From Erwinia_E haradaeae_H (GTDB taxonomy: Bacteria; Pseudomonadota; Gammaproteobacteria; Enterobacterales; Enterobacteriaceae), in the NCBI RefSeq assembly GCF_900698885.1, contig NZ_LR217706.1:1-26285 (forward strand): DNA of 26,285 nt, written 5' to 3'. A program made the translations under genes and the position numbers. The stretch's first letter is position 1, and each line of letters opens with the position of its first letter. Positions 1-7,729 of the stretch are shown piece by piece. A model generated the notes under the pieces. The model did not search any database. It had not been told where the DNA came from and saw only the letters and a program-made list of their open reading frames with translations.

Positions 1-427
1 TTTAAAAATAAAATTAAGATAAATAAAAAATTTTTTGATAACATACTGTAGGTTTTACTGTAGGTTTTACCTAATACAAAAAATATATATAAAAAATTTA
101 TATATATAATATTTTTATTGAAAATTTAACTTTTTTAAAACAAATTATCTTTAATGACTAAATTTTATTTAAAAATGCAATATTTATATTATATATAATA
201 ATTTAAATATTCTCTGATAATATGCAGTAAATAATAATTTTAACAACACAATAAAACTTGCATTATATCGCATAGATTCATCTGTCACCGATCAACTTAT
301 AACTTTTAATAGACTATTAGTAATATTAAATTTTAATAACAATTAGTATGTTTTAAAAATACATTTAAAATCTATTAAAATTATTTATATTCTTGCATTT
401 TGATATTTATTAATATAAAAGATCCAT
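1..427. other. A+T-rich non-coding spacer downstream of thiE
   Basis: No credible gene is visible. The only structure I see is a tandem direct repeat of TGTAGGTTTTAC at 47-58 and 59-70. If the molecule is circular, this stretch joins the origin region at the other end of the window. Confidence 0.6.
47..70. repeat. Two head-to-tail copies of a 12-bp repeat
   Basis: TGTAGGTTTTAC occurs at 47-58 and again immediately at 59-70. No gene is nearby on this side. If the molecule is circular, the repeat lies a few hundred bases past the DnaA boxes, so it could belong to the origin, but two copies are too few to call iterons. Confidence 0.7.
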
Positions 428-1066
428 CTAATGTTCACGACCTTCAATTTTTAGTTTTAAACTAGCTGTAGCTTGACGCCAATCTGTTGCACAAGTAATA
501 GCACTAACAACTGCTATACTTCCAACACCACAGGCTAACACTTCATCTACCCGATCAAGAGTAATGCCACCAATAGCTACAGTTGGTATATCTGTTAGTT
601 TACTCACCATATCTTTTAATTTTGATAATCCTTGTGGTTGCGATGACATTTTCTTAGTAGTAGTAGGAAATATATGCCCAAGAGCTATATAGGAAGGACC
701 CCAATTTAATGCGCGTAGTAACTCTGTCTCATTATGAGTAGATAGCCCAATACGTAAACCAAAACGACAAATAGTACTAGCATTAGCTTTATCCATATCT
801 TCTTGACCTAGATGCACACCATAAGCTCCATAACGAATAGCTAACTGCCAATGATCATTAATAAATACTCGAGCTTGATATTGCTTACCTAAAAATATTG
901 CATTTTTTATATCTGAAGATAATTGTTCTGGCGGTTTATCTTTTAAGCGTAGCTGAACAGTCGTTACACCAAACTCTAGCATTCTCCTTAACCATAATAA
1001 AGAATCAACTACCGGATATAAACCAAGACGATGTGGAACTGATAAAAAATTATTATTAAAATTCAT
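428..1066 (-). CDS. thiE: Thiamine-phosphate synthase ThiE
   Basis: This cytoplasmic enzyme couples HMP-pyrophosphate to the carboxylated thiazole phosphate, giving thiamine phosphate and pyrophosphate. The 212 residues form the expected small TIM barrel. Visible family motifs are VQLRLKD at about 37-43, FINDHW at 68-73 (pyrophosphate/Mg region), GVHLGQED at 83-90, GLSTHN at 107-112, YIALGHIFPTTTKK at 126-139 and PTVAIGGI at 161-168. Length and sequence follow the E. coli protein closely. The ATG has a Shine-Dalgarno (TAGGA) 6-7 bases upstream. In E. coli thiE lies between thiC and thiF. Here it stands alone, far from the other thi genes, with about 1.3 kb of empty DNA upstream, so it must have its own promoter. 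It supplies the joining step for the thiC, thiD and thiFSGH products encoded later in the window. Confidence 0.97.
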   Translation of the reverse strand: MNFNNNFLSVPHRLGLYPVVDSLLWLRRMLEFGVTTVQLRLKDKPPEQLSSDIKNAIFLGKQYQARVFINDHWQLAIRYGAYGVHLGQEDMDKANASTICRFGLRIGLSTHNETELLRALNWGPSYIALGHIFPTTTKKMSSQPQGLSKLKDMVSKLTDIPTVAIGGITLDRVDEVLACGVGSIAVVSAITCATDWRQATASLKLKIEGREH

Positions 1067-1610
1067 ATTAATTCCTATAATTTTAACCTAAAATATCTTT
1101 ATTTTACTTTATATGATTTTTCATTTTAAAAGTTTTATTCTTTAATATAAAAAATTAGTAAAATCTCAAATTTTTTAAAAATAAATTTTTAAAATAAGAA
1201 TTATTCTTCTGTGTTAGATGATATATTATAAAATAAATCACAAATATTTTATTAAAATAAAATAACAATTCTAGAATCAAAACATAAAAATAATAAAATA
1301 TTAATAAAATTATTTATAATTCAATTAATAAAATGAAATTTTCATAATTTATATTATAAATTAAATAAAACTAATATTATTAATAATAAATTAATAATAT
1401 CTTTAAATTCTGGGTATTTTTATATCTAAAAAACTATTTACCTGACTTGCTATTATAAATTTAACATTATGTTTAGATATATATCTAAAAATATTTATTA
1501 ATATTAGATAAAAAGATAAAATTTTGTATATAAAAAATTTTATATAAAAAAATCAGTTTATACTAAAATAAGTCAGTAAGATAATTACGTATATATTTAT
1601 TAGTAATATA

Positions 1611-1658
1611 CTAAATATTAGTTATAGAACTAAATATTAGTTATAGAACTAAATATTA
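1611..1658. repeat. 19-bp tandem repeat, about 2.5 copies
   Basis: The unit CTAAATATTAGTTATAGAA runs 1611-1629 and 1630-1648, followed by the first ten bases of a third copy at 1649-1658. The copies are identical, which suggests recent slippage duplication or selection as a binding array. No protein partner can be named. Confidence 0.8.
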
Positions 1659-1803
1659 TTTATAAATACTAATATCTAATTATTTATAATATATGCGCAA
1701 TATATAATTATTTTATTTTAACAAAATTAATTAGCACTATACTATTATAGTATTTGAATTTTAAAAATAAATAAAATAAATATTATAAACTTACTAAGAA
1801 TAA

Positions 1804-1864
1804 TAGATTTATGAATGGGTGTAGATCATTTTTAAAAAATGATCTACACCCATTCATAAATCTA
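1804..1864. repeat. 61-bp near-perfect palindrome (30-bp arms, 1-nt centre)
   Basis: Arms 1804-1833 and 1835-1864 are exact reverse complements around A1834. The core of each arm is relatively G+C-rich (GGGTGTAGATCA) in a very A+T-rich spacer. As RNA it would fold into a 30-bp hairpin. As DNA it could extrude as a cruciform. It lies between divergent thiE and the nuclease gene, so it is not an ordinary 3'-end terminator for either. Confidence 0.9.
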
Positions 1865-2354
1865 ATAAATAAATCTTGCGATAGAAGTAATGTTTCTAAA
1901 ATTTATACAATAGCTCTACAAATATCCTGTTAGGAAATTAATATGATTCATTAATTTTTAAATAAAAATATAAAATAAATCCTAATTTTAATATTCATTA
2001 TTTAATTATTAATTATATTAATTAATAGAATGGACAGAAAAATTTATATAATTAATAAATTTATTTAAAAATATAGATAAAATTTAATAAAAATAGATGA
2101 AGTGATCACAATAAATAAAGTTATTACACTGATTAAAAATAATAAAAATTATAATTAACACCTAAATTTTAAATTAAACAAATAAATAAAAAAATTTATT
2201 AAATATGATTTCGATCACGGAAATAAATAAAAATATAACTATTTTATAAAATTTTTATGCATTTTAATTTAAGAAACTAAATAATTTTATAAACTATAAA
2301 AATTAACCAGAAAAATACAATAATATCTATTATTAGTAATAAAAGGTTTTAATT

Positions 2355-2906
2355 ATGAAAATAAAAAAATTAGCAAAATTATTATTTTTAATAACCCCCT
2401 GCTTTTTTATTGTAACACCATTACCTACAATTATGGCAAGTACTAACATGCAGGATATAGTGGTTGGGTTTTCGCCTGGACAAACAGCGAAAGAAATTAT
2501 TTTATTAGCTATTTCAGAAGCACACAAGTCAATTGATATTGCTGCTTACTCTTTTACTAGTAAATCTATTGCACTAGCTTTAGTTGATGCACAGAATCGA
2601 GGTATAAATGTACGTGTAGTAGCCGACAAGAAATCAAATAGCAGTAGATATACTGCTGTAACCTATCTAACTAATCATCATATTACAGTAAAATTAAATG
2701 AAAAATATGCTATTATGCATAACAAGTTTATTATTATTGATGGACATTCAGTTGAAACTGGGTCTTTTAACTATACACAGAGTGCAGTAGAGCGTAATGC
2801 TGAAAATGTAATTTACTTGCGTAATTGTCCAAAAATTTCCGAAAAATATATGATAGAATTTAATCGTTTATGGCAAGAATCTTTCTATATAAAGCCAACC
2901 TATTAA
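2355..2906 (+). CDS. Secreted phospholipase D-family endonuclease (Nuc type)
   Basis: This 183-residue protein has one PLD catalytic motif. H122, K124 and D129 are followed by G136, S137 and N139 (HNKFIIID...ETGSFN). Single-motif PLD proteins of this size, such as Nuc of the plasmid pKM101, dimerise to build one active site and cut DNA without a metal ion. That is family knowledge. A basic N-terminus and hydrophobic stretch (residues 1-28, ending in a small-residue site before STNMQ) indicate a Sec signal peptide and a periplasmic location. An AAAGG ribosome site lies about 8 bases before the ATG. Phosphodiesterase or phospholipase activity cannot be excluded. It has no obvious partner among its neighbours. 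Nuc-like genes are common plasmid passengers. Confidence 0.9.
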   Translation: MKIKKLAKLLFLITPCFFIVTPLPTIMASTNMQDIVVGFSPGQTAKEIILLAISEAHKSIDIAAYSFTSKSIALALVDAQNRGINVRVVADKKSNSSRYTAVTYLTNHHITVKLNEKYAIMHNKFIIIDGHSVETGSFNYTQSAVERNAENVIYLRNCPKISEKYMIEFNRLWQESFYIKPTY

Positions 2907-3883
2907 TTTTAATTATAATTTAAAATATAAAATTTTTTTTTAAATTTATTTAAAAAATTAAAAATAAAATCAAAACTATAAATTATATCATTTATTAACA
3001 TTACATATAAAATTAGAATAAATATTCTCATCTATTATTGTTAATAACTATTATTAAAGAAATAGATATTTTATTGTAATATACTAGCTACTAGTAAATA
3101 ATTTATAGATTTTTTGTAGTAATATAATTACTCCATATAATTATTAAAAATAAACAATTATTAAAATTAATCTAAAACTAAAAATGTAAGTATTTTATGT
3201 ATATCTTTTATAAAAAAATTTTTAAAAAAATTTTTTATATATTTATATCTAATAATTTGAAAATTATATTTCCTACTAAAACAAATGTCTAAAATTTAAA
3301 TATAAAATATTCGTTAATCATTTTAATTTAATTGTAGTATTAAAAGATATTAAATATCTATTTTGTGACCTATATATATATTAAAAAAATAAATTATTAA
3401 ATTTTTATTAAAAATTATTAGAATAATAAAAGACATCATATATGAATAATTACTTTATTTCATTCAGTAAGATCAAACCTATTACAATCAATAATATATC
3501 AAATATATTACATTAATATATTCTATATTCATAATAACATGTATTACACTTTATTATTAAAGTGGTTGCATTTGTATGATTTTACAATAAAAAAATTAGA
3601 ATTAATTACCATCTAAAAGATAATATTTATTATTAACACTAAATATATATTCATATTTTTGTGAAATAAGTAGTTATAATCATAACTGGTACATGAATTT
3701 TCTACTAAAAGATTATAAATTTTTTGTGTTATATACTATATATAATGAAAGATTAGTCAATCTATAATGTTAATATTTAGATCACTCTTCAATATTAGAG
3801 AAATAAAAATAATATAATTCAATTTGTTTTCTAAAGAATTTAGAAACAACAAGCACCTCATAGAGAACATTTAAAATGTATAA

Positions 3884-3963
3884 ATGCAAAAACCCTGATA
3901 GAGGTGATGATCTTGGCAGACTTCACTATCAGGGTTTTGCGAATCGCAAATGTGTACTCAAAA
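3884..3963 (-). ncRNA. Candidate CopA/Inc-like antisense RNA, orphan copy A
   Basis: Read on the minus strand, the hairpin ends in GGGTTTTTGC. This resembles the terminator end of CopA of plasmid R1, and its loop carries TCTGCCAAG. A perfect minus-strand -10 (TATAAT, complement of 3970-3975) lies at the right distance to give an RNA of roughly 80 bases, with a weak TTAGTA -35 16 bases further up. If transcribed, the RNA would match the loop of the repA leader and could act on it in trans. Expression is inferred, not seen. Confidence 0.5.
3886..3946. repeat. Copy-control hairpin repeat, orphan copy A
   Basis: The stem CCCTGATAG (3893-3901) pairs with CTATCAGGG (3926-3934) and is prolonged by AAAA/TTTT and GC/GC. 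The loop contains TTGGCAGA. The 37 bases at 3910-3946 are identical to 9149-9185 of copy B. GGCAGACTTCACTATCAGGG is shared by all three copies, including the one in front of repA. No repA follows here. Confidence 0.9.
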
Positions 3964-4330
3964 AGTATAATTATAATATCTCTATATAAAATACTAAGCA
4001 AGTATTTAAAAACTTTTAGCTATAATATTTAAGAATATTTAATTGTTGAAATATTTATCAATCATTCCAGTCAAGATCGAATTATAAGAAACCTTCTCGC
4101 TTCTAGTATCTATTTGACATGAAAAATACCATTTATAACCGCTATAGTAAAAATAATATAAAAATATATTGTGATATAGAAATAATTAAAATAAAAATTT
4201 TTTTATGTATTTCTACTAAACTAAATTAAACTAAACTAAGAATTTTTAAAATCCATACCTAAAGCGCAAATATATTTACTATAACAGGTTAATATTAAAC
4301 TAATTTTAATTCTTGATAAAGACCTTATAA

Positions 4331-4825
4331 TTAATTTCCTTGATGCTCTATTATCTTAGGTTTTGCAGCGTCTATAGAGATTTTAATTTTTTTTGGTTTT
4401 TCTTGTTCTGGGATATCATAGGTAAATTTTAGTTTTAATAATCCATGATCCAGAATAGCTTCTTGAATATTAATTCTATTTTCTAAATTAAAGCTAAGAG
4501 AGAATTCTTTTTTCTTGAAACCCTGATGGAACCATGTGACTTCTTTTTCATCTGTAGTAGCACCTGATTTTTCAGGTTTTGGTATGCCTTTAAGGGTTAA
4601 TTGATTGTTGAGTACTGATATATCTAATTCATCTTGTGTATAACCAGGCACACTTAGCGTCATTTCATAATATTCTTTGTCTTTTTGAATTAAATTATAA
4701 ACAGGTGTATCTGTTACAGGAGATTCACCTGTAATACGGCTAAAAAGATTATCCATTTGTGCAAAACGATCAGATAAAAGATGATTACTCCATGCCGGAA
4801 TAAGAGAGAATGAGCGATAAGTCAT
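4331..4825 (-). CDS. ibpA-like: Small heat-shock protein, Hsp20/IbpA family
   Basis: This is an ATP-independent holdase chaperone that binds unfolding proteins in the cytoplasm and passes them to DnaK and ClpB. The 164 residues show the alpha-crystallin layout: a variable N-terminus (1-40), the beta-sandwich from about 41 (YNLIQKDKEYYEMTLSVPGY, then ISVLNNQLTLKG near 90), GLLKLKF near 128-134, and the C-terminal assembly motif region IPEQEKPKKIKI. The last matches the IPEAKKPRRIEI tail of E. coli IbpA. It is longer than IbpA (137 residues), with an extra N-terminal segment and a tail after the IxI-like motif. An AGGAG ribosome site lies about 8 bases before the ATG. Buchnera leucine plasmids also carry an ibp gene beside repA, so a plasmid-borne Hsp20 has precedent. 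Confidence 0.92.
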   Translation of the reverse strand: MTYRSFSLIPAWSNHLLSDRFAQMDNLFSRITGESPVTDTPVYNLIQKDKEYYEMTLSVPGYTQDELDISVLNNQLTLKGIPKPEKSGATTDEKEVTWFHQGFKKKEFSLSFNLENRINIQEAILDHGLLKLKFTYDIPEQEKPKKIKISIDAAKPKIIEHQGN

Positions 4826-4886
4826 AGTATTCTCCTATAATACATATAAAGTTTAGAATTTAAGATGAAATAATTCTTATAATATT

Positions 4887-4915
4887 ATTATGGGTGTCAT
4901 TAGTATTTTTTCAAG
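4887..4915 (-). promoter_or_regulatory. Sigma-32-type heat-shock promoter of the Hsp20 gene
   Basis: On the minus strand CTTGAAA (complement of 4909-4915) is followed after 14 bases by CCCATAAT (complement of 4887-4894). The sigma-32 consensus is CTTGAAA, 11-16 bases, CCCCATnT. Predicted transcription starts near 4880, leaving a 5' leader of about 55 bases before the ATG at 4825. The leader is too A+T-rich for me to claim a ROSE-type RNA thermometer. Confidence 0.7.
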
Positions 4916-5477
4916 GTCTTTATTTTAACAGAAAGTTGTATTTTATATATTGTTTACAATTAATGGCTTTTTCAGAAATATTATAAAGTTTTTATACCCT
5001 TGATACTAAAATAATTATAGAAAAAATTTAAAACTACTGATTAAACTTTGTGTGATTTAAGTAGATAATTTCATGATTAATTAAAAAATTTTCAATGTAT
5101 ATGAATATAAGAATAAACGTAAAAATAGTTTATAAATTAAAAGCTATAGCTTAGCAATAAGATTGCTACCATATATCTAAAAAATCTCTTTTTTTGGTAA
5201 ATTTCATATATCTAAAAATATAAGCGTAGTAAGACTTTATTTAAAATTGCTATAATGACCAGAGTAAAAAAATTTACGATGATTAATATTACCTTAAAAA
5301 GAACAATTTTTACAATTAAAGCAAAAATTTCATAAGGAGTGAATTTTATGTTAAAAGTATTTTAAAAAATGTTGATTAATTATATATGCCTGTATTAAAT
5401 ATTTATTTAATTAATATGCACAAACAATTTAAATAATTTTAATATCTTACCCATAGCTACCAAGGTTGCGATTATTC
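4916..5477. other. Spacer between divergent Hsp20 and apbE genes, with a relic gene start
   Basis: The spacer carries an extended -10 promoter (TGCTATAAT, 5248-5256). About 80 bases later comes a strong ribosome site AAGGAG (5334-5339) and an ATG (5348) that opens only five codons before TAA (5363-5365). This looks either like the start of a decayed gene or like a short leader peptide ahead of apbE. Confidence 0.45.
5248..5256 (+). promoter_or_regulatory. Extended -10 promoter upstream of apbE
   Basis: TGCTATAAT has a perfect -10 hexamer preceded by the extended TGn element. No TTGACA-like -35 is visible at 17 bases. It points towards apbE, whose ATG is 222 bases downstream. Whether it drives apbE or served a lost gene is unknown. 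Confidence 0.4.
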
Positions 5478-6530
5478 ATGAATAAGATATGGCAATGTTT
5501 TATAGGCTGTATCCTAATATTTTTACAGATCCCTTCTGCTAATTCTCAAAATCTTTTATATAATGAAAAGATAGTATTAACAGGCCATACCATGGGAACA
5601 AACTGGAAGGTTAGTGTTTCAGGAGTGAACTCAATAGACAAACACACCCTAAAATGTACTATACAACACATTCTTGATAAAGATAACGATCAATTATCTA
5701 CATGGAAAAATGACTCAATAATCTCAAAATTTAATAAATATCGTGGTATAAACCCACAACTTGTAACGAGAGAAATAGCAGACATTATCACTCAAGCGTT
5801 ACGTATCGGTTATCAAATGAATGGAGCGATGGATATTACAATTGGCTCCCTTGTAAATTTATGGGGTTTTGGACCTAAAGGATTTCTGATTCACCTTCCA
5901 ACAGAGTCACAAATTAATACAGCTCGCGCTTTAACGGGTGCTCACCATTTAAAAGTGATAAATATTTCTAATCAATCTTATTTGTATAAGGATTTACCAG
6001 AGATCTCTATAGATCTCTCTAGTGTAGGAGAAGGTTTTGCAACTGATCATTTAGCACAATTTATGGAAGACAAAGGAATTAAAAACTACCTTGTTTCAGT
6101 CGGTGGCGCCGTTCGCGCTCATGGTCAAAAAAGTAAGTATAAAAATTGGAAAGTTGGTATACAAAAACCAACAGATTTAGAAAATTCTGTGCAAGATATT
6201 ATTACATTAAATAAATGTGCTGTCAGCACTGCTGGAACCTATCGTAATTATTATGAAATAAATGGACAACGATTTTCACATTTAATTAATCCAGTTACTG
6301 GACGGCCTACACAAAACACTCTTGTATCAGTTTCTGTTATTGCCAGTACTGCATTTGAAGCAGATTGCTGGGATAGCGGCCTTCTCATATTAGATGTAGA
6401 CAAAGCTAAAGAATTAGCGCAAAAATATAAAAAAGCAGTATACTTAATTTCTCAGAATGGCGATAAATTTACTACTTGGGTCTCTCCAAAATTTTCTGCT
6501 TTTATTCAATCTTCTAAAGTTATATCATAA
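5478..6530 (+). CDS. apbE: FAD:protein FMN transferase ApbE
   Basis: ApbE uses FAD to attach FMN to a threonine of exported flavoproteins such as NqrB/NqrC or RnfD/RnfG, working in the periplasm with Mg2+. I start it at ATG 5478 (350 residues). An in-frame TTG exists at 5466 but lies directly on the AAGG that would serve as ribosome site. Family blocks are clear: GHTMGTNWKV at about 36-45, GAMDITIGSLVNLWGFGP at 116-133, DLSSVGEG at 179-186, YLVSVGGA at 204-211, and STAGTYRNYY followed by SHLINPVTGRP near 267-277. The E. coli protein has DP where this one has NP in the last motif, next to a metal-ligand position. The first 23 residues are a hydrophobic signal peptide. Its cysteines sit too near the N-terminus for a convincing lipobox, whereas ApbE is usually a lipoprotein. 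No target flavoprotein is encoded here. Confidence 0.95.
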   Translation: MNKIWQCFIGCILIFLQIPSANSQNLLYNEKIVLTGHTMGTNWKVSVSGVNSIDKHTLKCTIQHILDKDNDQLSTWKNDSIISKFNKYRGINPQLVTREIADIITQALRIGYQMNGAMDITIGSLVNLWGFGPKGFLIHLPTESQINTARALTGAHHLKVINISNQSYLYKDLPEISIDLSSVGEGFATDHLAQFMEDKGIKNYLVSVGGAVRAHGQKSKYKNWKVGIQKPTDLENSVQDIITLNKCAVSTAGTYRNYYEINGQRFSHLINPVTGRPTQNTLVSVSVIASTAFEADCWDSGLLILDVDKAKELAQKYKKAVYLISQNGDKFTTWVSPKFSAFIQSSKVIS

Positions 6531-7027
6531 CTTTTGTATTTTAAATATTCTATTTTCTTAATCAAACAAACATTTTTAGTAGCTTTCAAAAAAGCTGGGA
6601 TTCGGTCTAACATATCTTTTTTAGAGAGTTAATGGTATATTAATAGATATCATTAATATAAAAACTTTCTCAGTAGATTGCATTAATTTTTACTAAAATA
6701 AAATTGATAGTATAAAATTATAGATGATTACTAAAAGCATAAAATATATTAATTAGTTCTTTTATATTATGATTTTTAAAATACGTATCAGCTATTACTA
6801 TTTGCTAATAATTTTTATCTATATAGTGATACATATATCAAATTTTCTATTTTTAGAAAAAAAATTACCTGTATAACTCCTTAATGTACAATATTAGTAT
6901 TTTATTTTTTACAAAAACTTTATGTGACAATAAACTAAAGACTAATATTAATAGTCTATATATAGACTATTAATATTAGTCTTTAAAGCACTATTTAAAA
7001 TAAAAATCTAAAAAGGAATATCTGTTT
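6531..7027. other. Spacer between apbE and gpmA
   Basis: No gene is seen. A small hairpin (AGCTTT/AAAGCT) lies just after apbE without a T-run. The main structure is the 50-bp palindrome at 6936-6985, which ends 28 bases before the gpmA ribosome site. Confidence 0.6.
6936..6985. repeat. 50-bp perfect palindrome in front of gpmA
   Basis: Two 25-bp arms (6936-6960 and 6961-6985) are exact reverse complements with no spacer. The centre reads AGTCTATATATAGACT. The gpmA ATG is 42 bases further on. If it lies in the gpmA leader RNA it would form a long hairpin directly before the ribosome site. If it is upstream of the promoter it could be an operator or cruciform. It has no T-run, so it is not a typical terminator. 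Confidence 0.92.
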
Positions 7028-7729
7028 ATGTCTATTAGTAAATTAGTCTTAATACGTCATGGAGAAAGCCAGTGGAACAAGCAAAATCGTTTTACAGGAT
7101 GGCATGATATAGACTTAACAGAAAAAGGCCAGAAAGAAGTAAAAGATGCAGGTAAATTGCTAAAAAGCAAGGGCTTTACTTTTGATCTGGCTTACACCTC
7201 ACTTTTAAAACGTGCTATTCACACTATATGGTTTGTGCTAGATGAAATAGATCAAGCATGGCTGCCAATAGAGAAAACATGGTGTTTAAATGAACGTCAT
7301 TATGGTGCTCTGCAAGGTATGGATAAAACTAAAATCGCTATAACATATGGTGATATACAGGTTCAGAAATGGCGTCGTAGCCTAACTTCTGTTCCACCTG
7401 CTCTTGATCGTATTGACAAACGTTTTCCTGGTCATGATCCGCGTTATTCTTTATTAACGAACGAACAACTTCCTGTTACTGAAAGCTTAAAAATGACCAT
7501 GAATCGAGTACTACCTTACTGGAATAAAACAATTCTTCCACAGATAAAGAATGGTAAAAAAATTATTATTTCTGCACATGGAAACTCTCTTCGTGCATTA
7601 ATAACATATCTAGACAATATTTCCGAAGAGGAAATTCCTAAACTTAATATACCAACTGCTATTCCATTAGTGTATGAGTTTAATAAGGATTTTAATCCTA
7701 TTAAACACTATTGGCTAAATACTGCTTAA
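7028..7729 (+). CDS. gpmA: 2,3-bisphosphoglycerate-dependent phosphoglycerate mutase
   Basis: GpmA interconverts 3- and 2-phosphoglycerate in glycolysis and gluconeogenesis. The phosphohistidine motif LIRHGESQWN places the catalytic histidine at 11. The general acid is E89 (NERHYGALQG) and the second histidine is H184 (SAHGNSLRAL), the same numbers as in E. coli. The GHDPRY substrate loop is at 135-140. The protein has 233 residues against 250 in E. coli. It stops after KHYWLNTA and lacks the flexible C-terminal tail that closes over the active site in family members. An AAGGA ribosome site lies 10 bases before the ATG. A core glycolytic gene on a plasmid is unusual and suggests transfer from the chromosome. 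Whether a second copy exists cannot be seen. Confidence 0.97.
   Translation: MSISKLVLIRHGESQWNKQNRFTGWHDIDLTEKGQKEVKDAGKLLKSKGFTFDLAYTSLLKRAIHTIWFVLDEIDQAWLPIEKTWCLNERHYGALQGMDKTKIAITYGDIQVQKWRRSLTSVPPALDRIDKRFPGHDPRYSLLTNEQLPVTESLKMTMNRVLPYWNKTILPQIKNGKKIIISAHGNSLRALITYLDNISEEEIPKLNIPTAIPLVYEFNKDFNPIKHYWLNTA

Larger units (their letters stand above)
1067..2354. other. Long A+T-rich spacer holding a 61-bp palindrome and a tandem repeat
   Basis: This 1.3 kb separates the divergent thiE and nuclease genes. I see no gene or convincing gene remnant. It holds a 19-bp tandem repeat (1611-1658) and the long perfect palindrome (1804-1864). I found no TPP riboswitch sequence in front of thiE. Confidence 0.6.
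2907..4330. other. Long A+T-rich spacer containing the first orphan antisense-RNA hairpin
   Basis: This spacer lies between the convergent nuclease and Hsp20 genes. I recognise no gene in it. Its one clear structure is the copy-control-like hairpin at 3886-3946. The stretch after that hairpin shows no trace of a leader peptide or repA. Confidence 0.6.

Noticed and set aside
2333..2527. Minus-strand open frame opposite the nuclease signal peptide
   Set aside because: It is the complement of the signal-peptide region and has no independent support.
5466..5477. Upstream TTG start for apbE
   Set aside because: It overlaps the only ribosome-site candidate. ATG 5478 gives a proper signal peptide.
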